DNA of 10,095 nucleotides from Bacteroidota bacterium (GCA_015490695.1 WFXK01000016.1:1-10095); one strand, 5' to 3'. Shown: positions 1 to 6,402, counted from the stretch's first letter. The notes: generated by a model from the sequence alone, not told the origin. Program-made: numbers and translations.

Positions 1-160
1 GGATGACGATAGCAGTCATTACATCGCCATAGCGCAGGGCATTGCGATAGGCTTGCCAATAATAAGATGGCTGCTGTGGCATCTGCTCAACTTCTTTGAC
101 TCCCTTGCGCTTTTGCCCAAAGACAACGAAAACAATCAGACAAAGAAAAAGGATACGCAT
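1..160 (-). CDS. Exported protein, N-terminal fragment (runs off left edge)
   Basis: Reading the minus strand from an ATG at 160 gives 53 open codons to the window edge. The first ~16 residues (MRILFLCLIVFVVFGQ) form a typical Sec signal peptide: a basic residue, a hydrophobic core and a probable cleavage site near G15-Q16. The mature part starts with a charged KRKGVKEVE stretch. It then has a W-x-x-Y-x-x-A-L-x-Y-G-D pattern at about residues 35-46 that faintly recalls a TPR helix, too short to call. A TACCTTTG element lies 24 nt upstream of the start, a sensible distance for a Bacteroidota promoter. The gene is divergent from the M1 peptidase gene. Its function cannot be judged from this fragment; it is exported, to the periplasm or beyond. 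Confidence 0.7.
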   Translation of the reverse strand, partial: MRILFLCLIVFVVFGQKRKGVKEVEQMPQQPSYYWQAYRNALRYGDVMTAIVI

Positions 161-184
161 TGCACACTTGGTTTTTCCCACGGG

Positions 185-192
185 CAAAGGTA
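185..192 (-). promoter_or_regulatory. Candidate -7 element (TACCTTTG) for the leftward gene
   Basis: Read on the minus strand this is TACCTTTG, an exact match to the Bacteroidota housekeeping sigma -7 consensus TAnnTTTG. It ends 24 nt before the ATG at 160. Upstream on the same strand a GGTTTC stretch lies about where the -33 box (TTTG-like) would be, but the match is poor. Only the -7 element is supported. Confidence 0.4.
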
Positions 193-215
193 ATTCTTTT
201 ATCCTATAGAAACCC

Positions 216-223
216 TATCTTTG
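216..223 (+). promoter_or_regulatory. Candidate -7 element (TATCTTTG) for the M1 peptidase gene
   Basis: TATCTTTG matches TAnnTTTG exactly and ends 8 nt before the chosen ATG at 232. If it is used, the transcript would start only a few bases before the start codon and be almost leaderless. The last two bases of the element begin a GGAG-like purine run (223-226) that could instead serve as a ribosome binding site; both cannot act on one transcript. No clear -33 TTTG box is visible at the usual spacing. Confidence 0.35.
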
Positions 224-231
224 GAGCCCCT

Positions 232-3219
232 ATGCGATGGTTAACGGCTTTCCTGATTGCTGCATCCCTCTACGCGCAAAAAAACTATTTCCAACAACGA
301 GTAGAATATCTTATTAAAGTCCGTTTAGACGATAACCGTCACATGCTGCATGGATGGTGGCAAATGAAATACTATAATAACTCCCCCGATACGCTGACAG
401 TCCTCTATATCCATCTTTGGCCCAACGCCTATAAAAACCGAAAAACGCCCTTTGCAAAACAGATGTTAGAAAACGGAAACACCCGCTTCCACTTCGCTAA
501 AAAAGAAGAGCGAGGATGGATAGATAGCTTAGACTTCCAAGTTAACGGACAAACAATCCAATGGCACTACTGGGATATAGATGAGGAAGTTGCTGTCTTG
601 CACTTACCCCAACCTTTGAAACCTGGCGAATATATTACCATCACAACACCTTTTAGAGTGAAGATTCCTTACACATTTTCTCGCTTAGGGCATGTAGGGA
701 AACAATATCAAATTACACAGTGGTATCCTAAACCTGCAGTTTATGACCATAAAGGCTGGCACTTTTATCCTTATGTAGACCAAGGAGAATTTTATTCTGA
801 ATGGGGCTCGTTTGAAGTGCATATCACAGTGCCTAAGCATTATGTTGTGGGGGCAACAGGGCGCTTACAAAACAAAGAAGAGTGGCAATGGCTCAAAGAA
901 AGAGAGGAAAAAACAAGAGCGTACTTAGAATGCGCTCCACAATGCCCTAAACCTGACTATCTAACATCACAAACAACCGAAGAATATAAAACTTTGGTGT
1001 ATGTTCAAGATAGCATTCACGATTTCGCTTGGTTTGCTGACCCAACCTATCACGTCTTAAGCGATACAGTGCATTTACCGTATTCTAATCGTGTAGTTAA
1101 AGTCTTTGCGCTTTTTAATGATGAGCACAAAAACACATGGAAAAAAGCTACGGAATACCTTAAAGAGGCTATTTATTACTATTCGCTATATGTAGGTGAG
1201 TATCCCTATGATTTTGTTACGGCGGTAGATGGGGCTTTAAGCGCCGGTGGAGGCATGGAATACCCTATGATTACCGTCATCAGCAGCCCAGCAGGACTAC
1301 TAAGCGTCATCATCCACGAAGTCGGACATAATTGGTTCTACGGCATCTTAGGCTCTAATGAACGAGAACACCCATGGATGGATGAAGGCATTAACTCCTA
1401 CTATGAAAACCGCATTATACACCGAAAACACTGGAATGCTAATCGGCTTGGAATTTCTGTTTTAGTTCCTCACCATTTAACAACCGCATGGATTCACAGC
1501 CAGAACCTCCAACAACCCGTAGACCTTCATGCAGAAAAATACAGCGAACTCAATTACGGTGGGATTGTCTACATGAAAAGCGTTTTATTACTACGTTACT
1601 TAGAACAATACTTAGGTATTGAACGCTTTGACAAAGCCATGCAAACCTATTTTGAACGATGGAAATTCAAACATCCGTATCCTGAAAACATGCAGCAAGT
1701 GTTTGAAGAAGTTACCGGCGAAGACCTAGCTTGGTTCTTTCAAGGATTATTGAAAAGTTCTGCCATCCCTGATTTGCGAATGAAAGTACAGCAACATGGG
1801 AAACAAGCAACGCTCATTATACAAAACCGCAGTAAAGACACTTTATTGAGGAAAATTCCTGCTATCATCGCTGCAGTAGATAAAGAAGGGAAGCTTTTAA
1901 AAATTTGGAAAACGAAACCTATAAGCATCCAACAGCCTGAAACGCTACAAATTACCATTCCAGATTCTACAAAATATCTTAGTATAGACCCTTGGGGATT
2001 GCTAAAAGAGCGAAAGTATTTTAATCAACAATATTTTCCGAATAAGCCGATAAACAAGCATTGCGGTTTTATAACGCTAAATAACATTTTTTATCAAAAG
2101 AAAGGAGCGTCGCCATTTAGTAATTTAGGGAGTATTTGTGGGGTTTCGCCACGTCGTTCTTTATGGTTTTTACCTTCTATAGGCTACAACACCCTTGACC
2201 AATGGATGATTGGAGCAGGATTGTTTTTCCAACCTTTCCCCATGTATGCTACCTCGTTCCATGTGCTTGGTATGTATAGTTTAACTCAGAAGCGGCTTTT
2301 AGGGAGTGCTGGGTTCACTTATCGTTTGTATTTCAAGGATGTTTTCAGAAAACTGCTTTTTAGGGCTCGTGTTAGCAGCTTTGCTAATTATTTCCGCACG
2401 AAGTATGCTATTGAGGGATACGTTAAAAACACTTCTTATCGTTGGAAGGAGCTACATTTATTTTCTTTACAAGCATTTCAATTGGGAGCACGAGCGAAAG
2501 GACGTCCCCATGGTTATGTGTTAGACCTCCAAGAACCCGTAGAAGGCATAGATTCTGTTTTCTTATATAACGACGGCTTGCCTGTCTACTACGCCCTACG
2601 CTGGGACTTTGAACATTACTATCCTTTATATGTTTATGGTTGGCATTTAGAGCTGGGCTTAGGCAATCGCTTCCAACAATGGTACCCCAGAGCTATGGCA
2701 GAAATTTATGGGGGTTATACCTTTTTTGAAGATTACAAAGTGCGTTTGCGAATTTTTGGAGGCTATTTAGTAAGAAACAACTCCCCTCAATTCCTATATT
2801 TTTATCTTGCGGGTTACGATGCTTTTGGCGAGTACCTTTTAATTGACCGAGTACAGATTCAAGAACGACCGATTCAGATTGTAGATAACCAAGGCATGTT
2901 CAAAGCACCGATAAACGCAACGGCTAATCAATGGATGGTTAGTACTGCCTTAGAAATCTATTTCACTAACTTTCTATCTTTCCATATAAATTATGCCCTG
3001 CTTAGTGATTATGCCCATCCTTCACAACGGGAATTTTACAATGTGTCCTTGGGTTGGAATATTACGCCTTGGTTTGGGGTTTATTTGCCTATTTATAATC
3101 CTTCTTTATATCCTAAAGCGTATCCGAGTACCTACAAGGAATTAGGAAATGTGATAGTGTTTAAAATGGATTTCTTAGCATTTCAGCGGGCTGTAGAGGC
3201 GGGAAGTATTTCGTTTTAG
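232..3219 (+). CDS. Exported M1-family zinc metallopeptidase with C-terminal beta-barrel-like domain
   Basis: A 995-residue exported zinc aminopeptidase-like protein. I chose the ATG at 232 over an in-frame TTG at 160 because it opens a clean signal peptide (MRWLTAFLIAASLYAQ) and the TTG start would overlap the divergent gene's start region. Residues ~20-300 fit the M1 N-terminal beta-domain. The catalytic core has a GGMEYP motif (340-345, GAMEN-like), HEVGH (362-366) and the third zinc ligand Glu385 in WMDEG, exactly HExxH-x18-E. Tyr447 in VYMKS aligns with the M1 transition-state tyrosine. All active-site residues are present, so it should be active. From about residue 625 the sequence changes to alternating aromatic/polar strands (for example GYNTLDQWMIGAG), ending in Phe, as in outer-membrane barrels. 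Ordinary M1 enzymes lack this, though Bacteroidota have comparable long forms. Substrate unknown; probably outer-membrane-bound. Confidence 0.9.
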   Translation: MRWLTAFLIAASLYAQKNYFQQRVEYLIKVRLDDNRHMLHGWWQMKYYNNSPDTLTVLYIHLWPNAYKNRKTPFAKQMLENGNTRFHFAKKEERGWIDSLDFQVNGQTIQWHYWDIDEEVAVLHLPQPLKPGEYITITTPFRVKIPYTFSRLGHVGKQYQITQWYPKPAVYDHKGWHFYPYVDQGEFYSEWGSFEVHITVPKHYVVGATGRLQNKEEWQWLKEREEKTRAYLECAPQCPKPDYLTSQTTEEYKTLVYVQDSIHDFAWFADPTYHVLSDTVHLPYSNRVVKVFALFNDEHKNTWKKATEYLKEAIYYYSLYVGEYPYDFVTAVDGALSAGGGMEYPMITVISSPAGLLSVIIHEVGHNWFYGILGSNEREHPWMDEGINSYYENRIIHRKHWNANRLGISVLVPHHLTTAWIHSQNLQQPVDLHAEKYSELNYGGIVYMKSVLLLRYLEQYLGIERFDKAMQTYFERWKFKHPYPENMQQVFEEVTGEDLAWFFQGLLKSSAIPDLRMKVQQHGKQATLIIQNRSKDTLLRKIPAIIAAVDKEGKLLKIWKTKPISIQQPETLQITIPDSTKYLSIDPWGLLKERKYFNQQYFPNKPINKHCGFITLNNIFYQKKGASPFSNLGSICGVSPRRSLWFLPSIGYNTLDQWMIGAGLFFQPFPMYATSFHVLGMYSLTQKRLLGSAGFTYRLYFKDVFRKLLFRARVSSFANYFRTKYAIEGYVKNTSYRWKELHLFSLQAFQLGARAKGRPHGYVLDLQEPVEGIDSVFLYNDGLPVYYALRWDFEHYYPLYVYGWHLELGLGNRFQQWYPRAMAEIYGGYTFFEDYKVRLRIFGGYLVRNNSPQFLYFYLAGYDAFGEYLLIDRVQIQERPIQIVDNQGMFKAPINATANQWMVSTALEIYFTNFLSFHINYALLSDYAHPSQREFYNVSLGWNITPWFGVYLPIYNPSLYPKAYPSTYKELGNVIVFKMDFLAFQRAVEAGSISF

Positions 3220-3348
3220 TATTGGAAATGTTTCTAAAGTCTCTAAAGCTACTACACTTACAAAGGTCGTGAGATGATGATTTAATGTGCATAACCCTGC
3301 AAAGCGCTTGTACTTGAATCGTGTTTGCTTTTCCAAAGTACTAGCAAA

Positions 3349-3392
3349 GAGTTTCCATACGGATTTTCCATACGTTTTTGTATTGGAAACTC
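3349..3392 (+). repeat. Inverted repeat, hairpin A
   Basis: GAGTTTCCATAC (3349-3360) pairs with GTATTGGAAACTC (3380-3392) as twelve base pairs with one bulged T (3383), leaving a 19-nt loop (3361-3379). There is no T-tract directly after it on either strand, so it is not a classical intrinsic terminator. It shares its right arm with hairpin B, so the two cannot form together. Confidence 0.55.
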
Positions 3393-3414
3393 AGAGAAAC
3401 TTTTAGAGTTTCCA
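3384..3414 (+). repeat. Inverted repeat, hairpin B (competes with A)
   Basis: TGGAAACTC (3384-3392) pairs perfectly with GAGTTTCCA (3406-3414), nine base pairs around a 13-nt loop. Two more outer pairs are possible past a bulge. The left arm is the same sequence that forms the right arm of hairpin A. Confidence 0.55.
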
Positions 3415-3539
3415 TAGTTTCTAATGAGGTACCTTAGCAACATGACGCGACAAGTGCTTGCGCTGAGGAGTTTGAACATTGCTGAATTTGAAGTTTCTGC
3501 CTCATCTCAAACAGCATAGAAACTTTTTTCATTGGGTTA

Positions 3540-3555
3540 AAATCGCTTCACAGCG
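3540..3555 (-). terminator. Possible weak terminator after the minus-strand operon
   Basis: Immediately after the TAA stop codon at 3556-3558 the minus strand reads CGCT-GTGA-AGCG (3555-3544), a four-base-pair GC-rich stem with a tetraloop, followed by ATTTTAA. The position is right for the end of the operon, but the stem is short and the T-run is only four bases, so this is a weak call. Confidence 0.3.
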
Positions 3556-4293
3556 TTACTTTCCCGAAGTAGATTTAAGGTCTACGTGGTATCGTAATCC
3601 AATAACAATATTTAACAAAGCAGTATTACCGACCCATATTGCCCAGCGGCGAATACGGTATCCAATCAATAAACCTCGTTGATTACCTAAAAAATAACTC
3701 CGAATTCCGAATAGTTTGTCCCCTTTCTTAGATGCTAAAGTGAAACCTAAGAACAAACCACGGGTCCAAACAGTTGCGTCAAGGGGAACGTATGAAGGAA
3801 CTTGAGTGGGGTCAACCAAGCGAAAAGCGTAGTTATGGGTTTCATAACCCCAACTACTACCAACGCCTAATTCTAATTTAGAACGTTTTCCTAAAGGTGG
3901 TGTTATTGCAGCATCTACAGCAAAGTGAACTGCCCAAAGGCTTAAACGCTCATCTAACGAAGTGGATGCATTTCCCTTAAGCAGAGTTCCCTTTTTCCAA
4001 CCATGTCCTACCCAAGCAATCACATCGCCTCTAAACAATGGGCTTTGTTTCCCTATTCCAAGGAAAGTAGATAGATAAGGAAGCGTTACTCCTGGAGGAC
4101 GTATAAAGTCTGCTACTGTGGCGTTACCTCCTCGCATGCCACCAAACACTTCGGTTTGTCGTTCCTGCAACGCTCCATGCCAATAAACAGGTGGCACCGA
4201 CTCTGCTAAATAATCTACTGCACAACCACTAAAAAGCAGCAAGACTACACCCATAAATCCCGTCTGTACAACTCTCTTTTTGCTCATCCTCAT
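3556..4293 (-). CDS. Lipoprotein with beta-barrel-like sequence, function unknown
   Basis: Predicted 245-residue lipoprotein. The ATG at 4293 overlaps the upstream gene's TGA in an ATGA arrangement, suggesting translational coupling; a second ATG at 4287 is also possible. A longer frame to 4353 has no signal-peptide character at its start. After basic residues (MRMSKKR) come a hydrophobic core and FSGC with Cys24, fitting a lipoprotein signal (Phe at -3 is slightly unusual). The mature part has Gly- and aromatic-rich strands separated by turns, for example LELGVGSSWGYE and GLFLGFTLASKKGDK, and closes with a strand NIVIGLRYHVDL. This is the look of an outer-membrane barrel or beta-sandwich. 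It is the last gene of the operon and follows another barrel-like protein. I do not recognise the family; placement in the outer membrane is inference. Confidence 0.75.
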   Translation of the reverse strand: MRMSKKRVVQTGFMGVVLLLFSGCAVDYLAESVPPVYWHGALQERQTEVFGGMRGGNATVADFIRPPGVTLPYLSTFLGIGKQSPLFRGDVIAWVGHGWKKGTLLKGNASTSLDERLSLWAVHFAVDAAITPPLGKRSKLELGVGSSWGYETHNYAFRLVDPTQVPSYVPLDATVWTRGLFLGFTLASKKGDKLFGIRSYFLGNQRGLLIGYRIRRWAIWVGNTALLNIVIGLRYHVDLKSTSGK

Positions 4294-4889
4294 TGCGCCT
4301 TTTCTTTCGCTAAACGATAACGTACTCCTACACGAAACTGCGGATAAAGCCATAAAAAGCGACTATACTCCCGTAAACGGCCCCCTATCCTTAGCCAACC
4401 TATCAACTCCCAACTCCAACCCGCCTCTCCATACACAAACCAACGACCCCTTATCCAACGCTCTAAACCCACTAAACCTCCAAAACCCAATGCCCAATGA
4501 ACCGTCTGCTTAAACGGCTCCGCATACAACGTGTCCCCTCTACGGCGAACCCCTACCTCCCTATACCATAAACCCCACTTCCATCTACTCTGAAACATAA
4601 AACCATAATAAAAATGCCACTTGCCTTTCAAAACATAGCGCAACACATCCCACTCCAACACATACGTACCCCTATACCAACGACTATCTCTATCCCACAA
4701 CAACAATCCCGTAGCATAACCATACTCCTCTGTTGACGGAACTATCAAATGTTGCAAATGAAAACTCGCACCCATACGCCATTTCCCCACGGAAATCAAC
4801 TGAGCACCTAACCCACTCCCCTCCCCTACAAATAAACTCAAATAACCCTGCGCAAACACTACACTAACGATAAATAACAGGACCCTCAT
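4290..4889 (-). CDS. Tryptophan-rich beta-barrel-like outer-membrane protein, function unknown
   Basis: Predicted 199 residues. The ATG at 4889 is preferred to the one at 4901 because it begins a clean signal peptide (MRVLLFIVSVVFAQG) and has GGGGAG four bases upstream, a good ribosome binding site. It overlaps the preceding gene by 26 nt. The mature protein is a series of short amphipathic strands with alternating aromatic and polar residues, such as KWHFYYGFMFQ, WFVYGEAGWSWE and a final YPQFRVGVRYRL, which suggests a small outer-membrane barrel. It has 15 tryptophans (7.5%), clustered at W103/W105/W108 and W158/W160/W165, plus many arginines. Its coding strand is extremely G-rich and C-poor, unlike its neighbours. 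No family recognised. Confidence 0.75.
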   Translation of the reverse strand: MRVLLFIVSVVFAQGYLSLFVGEGSGLGAQLISVGKWRMGASFHLQHLIVPSTEEYGYATGLLLWDRDSRWYRGTYVLEWDVLRYVLKGKWHFYYGFMFQSRWKWGLWYREVGVRRRGDTLYAEPFKQTVHWALGFGGLVGLERWIRGRWFVYGEAGWSWELIGWLRIGGRLREYSRFLWLYPQFRVGVRYRLAKEKAQ

Positions 4890-5301
4890 ACCACTCCCCA
4901 TTAATTAAACAACGATAATTGTAACGGGCTTTTTTGTTGGAAAAAATTTGTCCCTTGTGGCAAGGCGAATAACCCCACACTGCCTCTATCGTATCCCGAA
5001 CATCGGAAAACTGAACAACATAATACTCTAATTTCCCCCCATAAAACGATGGTGTAGAAAACACCACATAGCAGTCTGTCCCATAAAACGATGATTGTCC
5101 ATCTTCCCACAAACAAAGGGTGTCTATGCTGCTATCAGGCTGAACATGAAATAACTCAATGGCTTTACATTGATTGGGACCCCTACTACAGCCCTGGCGA
5201 TTGGCATATACGATAATCACATCCGTATAATAAGCCGACGGCGCCGAACGATAACAAGGCAAACAACCGCAGAATAAGGAAAATGCTAAAATGTATCGCA
5301 T
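4864..5301 (-). CDS. Small cysteine-rich lipoprotein, function unknown
   Basis: Predicted 145 residues. I chose the ATG at 5301 over the one at 5334 because it starts the signal sequence (MRYILAFSLFCGC) and sits 2 nt after the previous stop codon, like the junction upstream. A cysteine at 11, 13 or 16 could be the lipidated residue; Cys13 in LFCGC is most likely, though the lipobox is not textbook. The mature part holds six more cysteines (38, 45, 63, 77, 114, 131), enough for three disulfides, and looks beta-rich. It carries an internal SFYG...YVV repeat with a 14-residue period. It lies between lipocalin-like lipoproteins and a barrel-like protein and overlaps the latter by 26 nt. The family is not recognised; periplasmic or surface location is inferred. 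Confidence 0.75.
   Translation of the reverse strand: MRYILAFSLFCGCLPCYRSAPSAYYTDVIIVYANRQGCSRGPNQCKAIELFHVQPDSSIDTLCLWEDGQSSFYGTDCYVVFSTPSFYGGKLEYYVVQFSDVRDTIEAVWGYSPCHKGQIFSNKKARYNYRCLINGEWYEGPVIYR
5038..5093. repeat. 14-bp perfect direct repeat inside the cysteine-rich lipoprotein gene
   Basis: CCCATAAAACGATG occurs at 5038-5051 and again at 5080-5093, 42 bp apart and therefore in frame. On the coding strand both copies encode S-F-Y-G, each followed by a strand ending in YVV or CYVV. Confidence 0.75.
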
Positions 5302-5752
5302 AACTAACGAGGTTTTATCTTCGTATAATAACAATGCGGATAGCGAACTATCCCAGTAAAGGCAACATTACATTGAAAATACGGCGCACGGGACGAACCT
5401 AAAAACCCTAATTGCAAACGCTTCCCGCGCAACAAACGCACTTCATACGTCTCTTGGCAACTATCAGAATAAAGTACATATAAATAAATCTTTCCTGCGC
5501 TTTCTTTTAGATACCATCGAAAATATACTACCGTGTCGTACATATCGGTGTTATTACACCATCCTACGCCATCAGCGTTAAAGGCAATCAGTTCATCATA
5601 ATTCAATCCCTCTGGTGGAACTGCTTTAGCATATTTAGAACAATTTAATTTCCATAATCCTTCTAAATACTGGGGCGGACGCATACAGGAAAAACTTAAA
5701 ACGCCAACGACACACCATAAAAGTTTTGCTCTGCACATACCTAACGAAGTTT
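5299..5752. repeat. Repeated gene-junction sequence (5299-5315 and 5736-5752)
   Basis: The two junctions between the small lipoprotein genes read CATAACTAACGAGGTTT (5299-5315) and CATACCTAACGAAGTTT (5736-5752), identical at 15 of 17 positions and 437 bp apart. Each contains a start codon, a 2-nt gap and a CGT-TAG end. A third CGT-TAG gene end lies at 4864-4869. This supports origin of the lipoprotein genes by tandem duplication. Confidence 0.5.
5304..5738 (-). CDS. Lipocalin-like lipoprotein (paralogue of the upstream gene)
   Basis: Predicted 144 residues, starting 2 nt after the previous stop. The N-terminus (MCRAKLLWCVVGVLSFSC) looks like a lipoprotein signal with Cys18, but the residues before it (S-F-S) are a loose match; Cys9 is less likely. 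The mature part begins with LEGLWKL, like the G-x-W signature near the start of lipocalin-like domains, followed by FNADGVGWC, a strand FRWYL, KIYLYVLY, a RLQLGF strand and a closing CYYTKIKPR. These blocks align in order with those of the neighbouring protein encoded at 5741-6199, so the two look like diverged tandem copies. Extra cysteines (33, 61, 94, 123, 136) suggest disulfides. Small-ligand binding is known for the fold but unproven here. Confidence 0.75.
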   Translation of the reverse strand: MCRAKLLWCVVGVLSFSCMRPPQYLEGLWKLNCSKYAKAVPPEGLNYDELIAFNADGVGWCNNTDMYDTVVYFRWYLKESAGKIYLYVLYSDSCQETYEVRLLRGKRLQLGFLGSSRAPYFQCNVAFTGIVRYPHCYYTKIKPR

Positions 5753-6199
5753 ATAATAAACCCCACTGGAAATACAAAAATAGTCATAACCCTCGGTAGC
5801 CAATTGTAAATCAAGCCGAGAAGGGGTTATGTTATTAATGCGGAATAAAGCCCTTGTAGTATCTTCTGGATAGTCAACACCAATAATTTCTAAATAAAGG
5901 GCTTGACTATTAGGCAATCCTACCAAACGCCATTGAAATTCCATTGGGGGTCTATCTTTCCATGAAGCCATCGCATGATTAACGTTTGTAAAACAAACCC
6001 CTTGATGATTTTCAAAAAACACCATATAACGGAACAAATAAGGAAAAAACCACGGAAGAGTCAACACCTCCGCTAAAGGCTCATCTTTATACTTCCACTG
6101 CCCAATAAGAATTTTCTCTATCTCTTCTATAGACTTTTCTTTTTTACAACCAAACAATACTAAACTAATTATCAATAACGGAAGAATTTTCGGTGCCAT
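5741..6199 (-). CDS. Lipocalin-like lipoprotein
   Basis: Predicted 152-residue lipoprotein. MAPKILPLLIISLVLFGC gives a good lipoprotein signal with LFGC at 15-18, followed by KKEK. The mature start IEKILIGQWKY is typical of the lipocalin-like proteins common in Bacteroidota (helix, then G-x-W). Later blocks are FFENHQGVCF (about 61-70), FQWRL (88-92), LYLEIIG (101-107), RLDLQL (128-133) and the end SSGVYYKLR. The start codon lies 28 nt inside the 3' end of the hydrolase gene, so translation of the two may be coupled. Lipocalin-like domains are eight-stranded barrels that bind small hydrophobic molecules or proteins; the ligand is not predictable. Being next to a lipase-like enzyme, a role in handling its substrate or product, or in restraining it, is a reasonable guess. 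Confidence 0.8.
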   Translation of the reverse strand: MAPKILPLLIISLVLFGCKKEKSIEEIEKILIGQWKYKDEPLAEVLTLPWFFPYLFRYMVFFENHQGVCFTNVNHAMASWKDRPPMEFQWRLVGLPNSQALYLEIIGVDYPEDTTRALFRINNITPSRLDLQLATEGYDYFCISSGVYYKLR

Positions 6200-6402
6200 A
6201 GGTGCTGATCTTGTTTTATAATGAGGAAATAAATGCCTTTCGTTATCCGGTCAGGAAGTTCTAAGATAGCCTGTTGTTGGGTTACCTGCCACTTTGCTAT
6301 CGGTCTACCTAATAAATCTAAAACAACAATCTCAGCAGGAGCATCATCAGGTAATACAACATGTAAAACTCCCCGTGTAGGATTGGGATAAACCTTTATA
6401 GA
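6172..6402 (-). other. T9SS type-A C-terminal sorting domain of the hydrolase
   Basis: Codons 894-970 of the hydrolase. The order of motifs, SIKVYPNPTRG, a strand AEIVVLDLLGRPI, and a terminal KGIYFLIIKQ strand with basic HRKFFRY end, is the standard layout of this secretion signal. It is removed on export by the sortase PorU in characterised systems. Its presence implies that the organism has a functional T9SS. A lysine- and proline-rich linker (KEPIVKEPSIK) precedes it. Confidence 0.85.

Larger units (their letters stand above)
3219..3424. repeat. Cluster of short direct and inverted repeats (TTTCCATA / TATTGGAAA)
   Basis: AGAGTTTCCATA occurs twice as a perfect 12-bp direct repeat (3348-3359 and 3405-3416). 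TTTCCATACG occurs at 3352-3361 and 3365-3374. GTATTGGAAA, a near reverse complement of the motif, occurs at 3219-3228 and 3380-3389. GTTTCTAA is repeated at 3230-3237 and 3417-3424. That makes five copies of one ~9-10-bp motif, three in one orientation and two in the other, within about 200 bp. The spacing is irregular, unlike a CRISPR array. Confidence 0.7.
3220..3555. other. Non-coding gap between convergent genes, repeat-rich in its first 200 bp
   Basis: This 336-bp stretch separates the stop codons of the plus-strand peptidase and the minus-strand operon. I see no convincing gene: open frames here are short, lack signal peptides and show no family features. The left two thirds hold the TTTCCATA/TATTGGAAA repeat cluster, and the right end holds a small hairpin next to the operon's last stop codon. 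No T-rich terminator of classical form is visible for the peptidase gene. Confidence 0.6.

Noticed and set aside
160..231. TTG start at 160 extending the M1 peptidase by 24 codons
   Set aside because: The extra residues put a charged, proline-containing stretch before a good signal peptide, and the extension would cover the divergent promoter region. The ATG at 232 begins a normal signal sequence.
3349..3414. Classical intrinsic terminator for the peptidase gene
   Set aside because: Neither hairpin is followed by a T-tract on either strand and the stems are AT-rich.
3219..3424. CRISPR array
   Set aside because: The repeats are only about 10 bp, in both orientations and irregularly spaced, with no spacers of constant length and no cas genes nearby.
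3282..3682. Small open frames in and around the convergent gap
   Set aside because: They run through the repeat cluster or into the 3' end of the lipoprotein gene and have no recognisable features.
4280..4513. Plus-strand open frame of 77 codons antisense to the barrel-like gene
   Set aside because: It is the antisense shadow of the skewed gene; its Asn/Pro/Leu-rich low-complexity product reflects the C-rich plus strand.
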